DNA of 5,220 bases. Origin: an uncultured Flavobacteriaceae bacterium. GTDB lineage: Bacteria > Bacteroidota > Bacteroidia > Flavobacteriales > Flavobacteriaceae. Location: NCBI GenBank assembly GCA_945788155.1, contig CALZKX010000304.1, forward strand, positions 1 through 5,220. Direction: 5' to 3'. Below the pieces are notes generated by a model. The model saw nothing but the letters and a program-made list of their open reading frames with translations, ran no database searches and was not told where the DNA came from. Numbering within the stretch: position 1 is the stretch's first letter; each line of letters opens with the position of its first letter. A program made the position numbers and the translations under genes. This document shows positions 5,151 to 5,220 of this stretch, one piece after another.

Positions 5151-5220
5151 TTAAATTCTGACCCTTTTTTCATAGATTGTTAAGAACTGGTTGAGAACAA
5201 TGCCCCAATTTCGTATTGGC
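5151..5220 (-). CDS. Transposase, C-terminal fragment (Mutator/IS256-like), rest outside window
   Basis: The minus strand from 5219 is open for 22 codons and ends in TAA at 5153-5151. The peptide contains RNWGIVLNQF and, near its end, YEKRVRI. A Trp-containing NW segment, then a hydrophobic LNQF stretch and a final E.R, is how many Mutator-type transposases end, where this part follows the catalytic domain. With only 22 residues the family call is tentative, but the adjoining IS-like terminus supports it. The start, DDE residues and intactness of the gene cannot be seen. Transcription runs toward aat on the same strand, so readthrough into aat is possible. Confidence 0.5.
   Translation of the reverse strand, partial: PIRNWGIVLNQFLTIYEKRVRI

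Larger units (their letters stand above)
5096..5220 (-). mobile_element. End of an insertion sequence, probably IS256/Mutator family (continues beyond window)
   Basis: The last codons of a transposase (5151-5220, minus strand) are followed by about 55 bp of non-coding DNA that resembles an IS terminus. It begins GACACTATCC at 5096-5105 and includes CTGTGTAAG at 5112-5120. IS256 itself has a comparable terminal design, with GTGTAA a short way inside the tip. The outer boundary near 5096 is inferred from this resemblance; the other end and any target duplication lie outside the window. Confidence 0.45.

Noticed and set aside
5170..5205. Near-repeat TTAAGAAC/TTGAGAAC, considered as a protein-binding or origin-type site
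   Set aside because: The bases lie within the transposase reading frame (codons of VLNQFLTI), which explains the pattern, and no DnaA-box consensus is present.
1..5220. CRISPR arrays, tRNA or rRNA genes, riboswitches, phage or defence genes
   Set aside because: No regularly spaced repeats, cloverleaf arms, recognisable leader structures or relevant protein motifs were found.

Overview
The window is AT-rich. Its gene content and its near absence of Shine-Dalgarno sequences point to a Bacteroidota genome, most likely a marine or psychrotolerant member of the Flavobacteriaceae. Two upstream regions match the Bacteroidota promoter pattern (TTTG, about 19-21 bp, TAnnTTTG). The protein types agree: a TonB-like energy transducer with a flavobacterial C-terminal domain, a WCGDA thioredoxin-family protein, and tandem PPK2 kinases. 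The genus cannot be fixed from the sequence alone.

Layout. At 1-378 (+) lies the 3' end of an outer-membrane beta-barrel protein, followed at 431-1174 (+) by a single-pass membrane protein with a TonB-like C-terminal domain. A thioredoxin-like gene (1158-1778, -) runs convergently into the TonB-like gene and overlaps it by 17 bp. Divergent from it is tag, 3-methyladenine DNA glycosylase I (1879-2442, +). Tag in turn meets the second of two tandem PPK2 polyphosphate kinase genes (2439-3233, -) with a 4-bp tail-to-tail overlap. The first PPK2 gene (3233-4093, -) shares one base with the second in a TAATG stop/start. Upstream of the pair lies aat, leucyl/phenylalanyl-tRNA-protein transferase (4403-5029, -). 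The right edge holds the last codons of a transposase that looks like the IS256/Mutator type, with the matching IS end (about 5096-5220, -).

The 309 bp between aat and the first ppk2 are mostly one small non-autonomous mobile element. I place it at 4152-4402: 251 bp, with 15-bp perfect terminal inverted repeats and perfect 9-bp flanking direct repeats. It sits directly behind the aat stop codon. Removing the element and one direct-repeat copy would leave aat only 49 bp upstream of the ppk2 pair on the same strand. The ancestral arrangement was therefore probably a compact aat-ppk2-ppk2 cluster that the insertion has split.

The genes are mainly housekeeping and stress functions: polyphosphate/nucleotide energy metabolism, alkylation repair, N-end-rule protein tagging, redox and envelope energy transduction. 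I see no defence system, CRISPR array, tRNA or rRNA. The most notable features are the miniature element, the tandem PPK2 pair and the two overlapping convergent gene ends.
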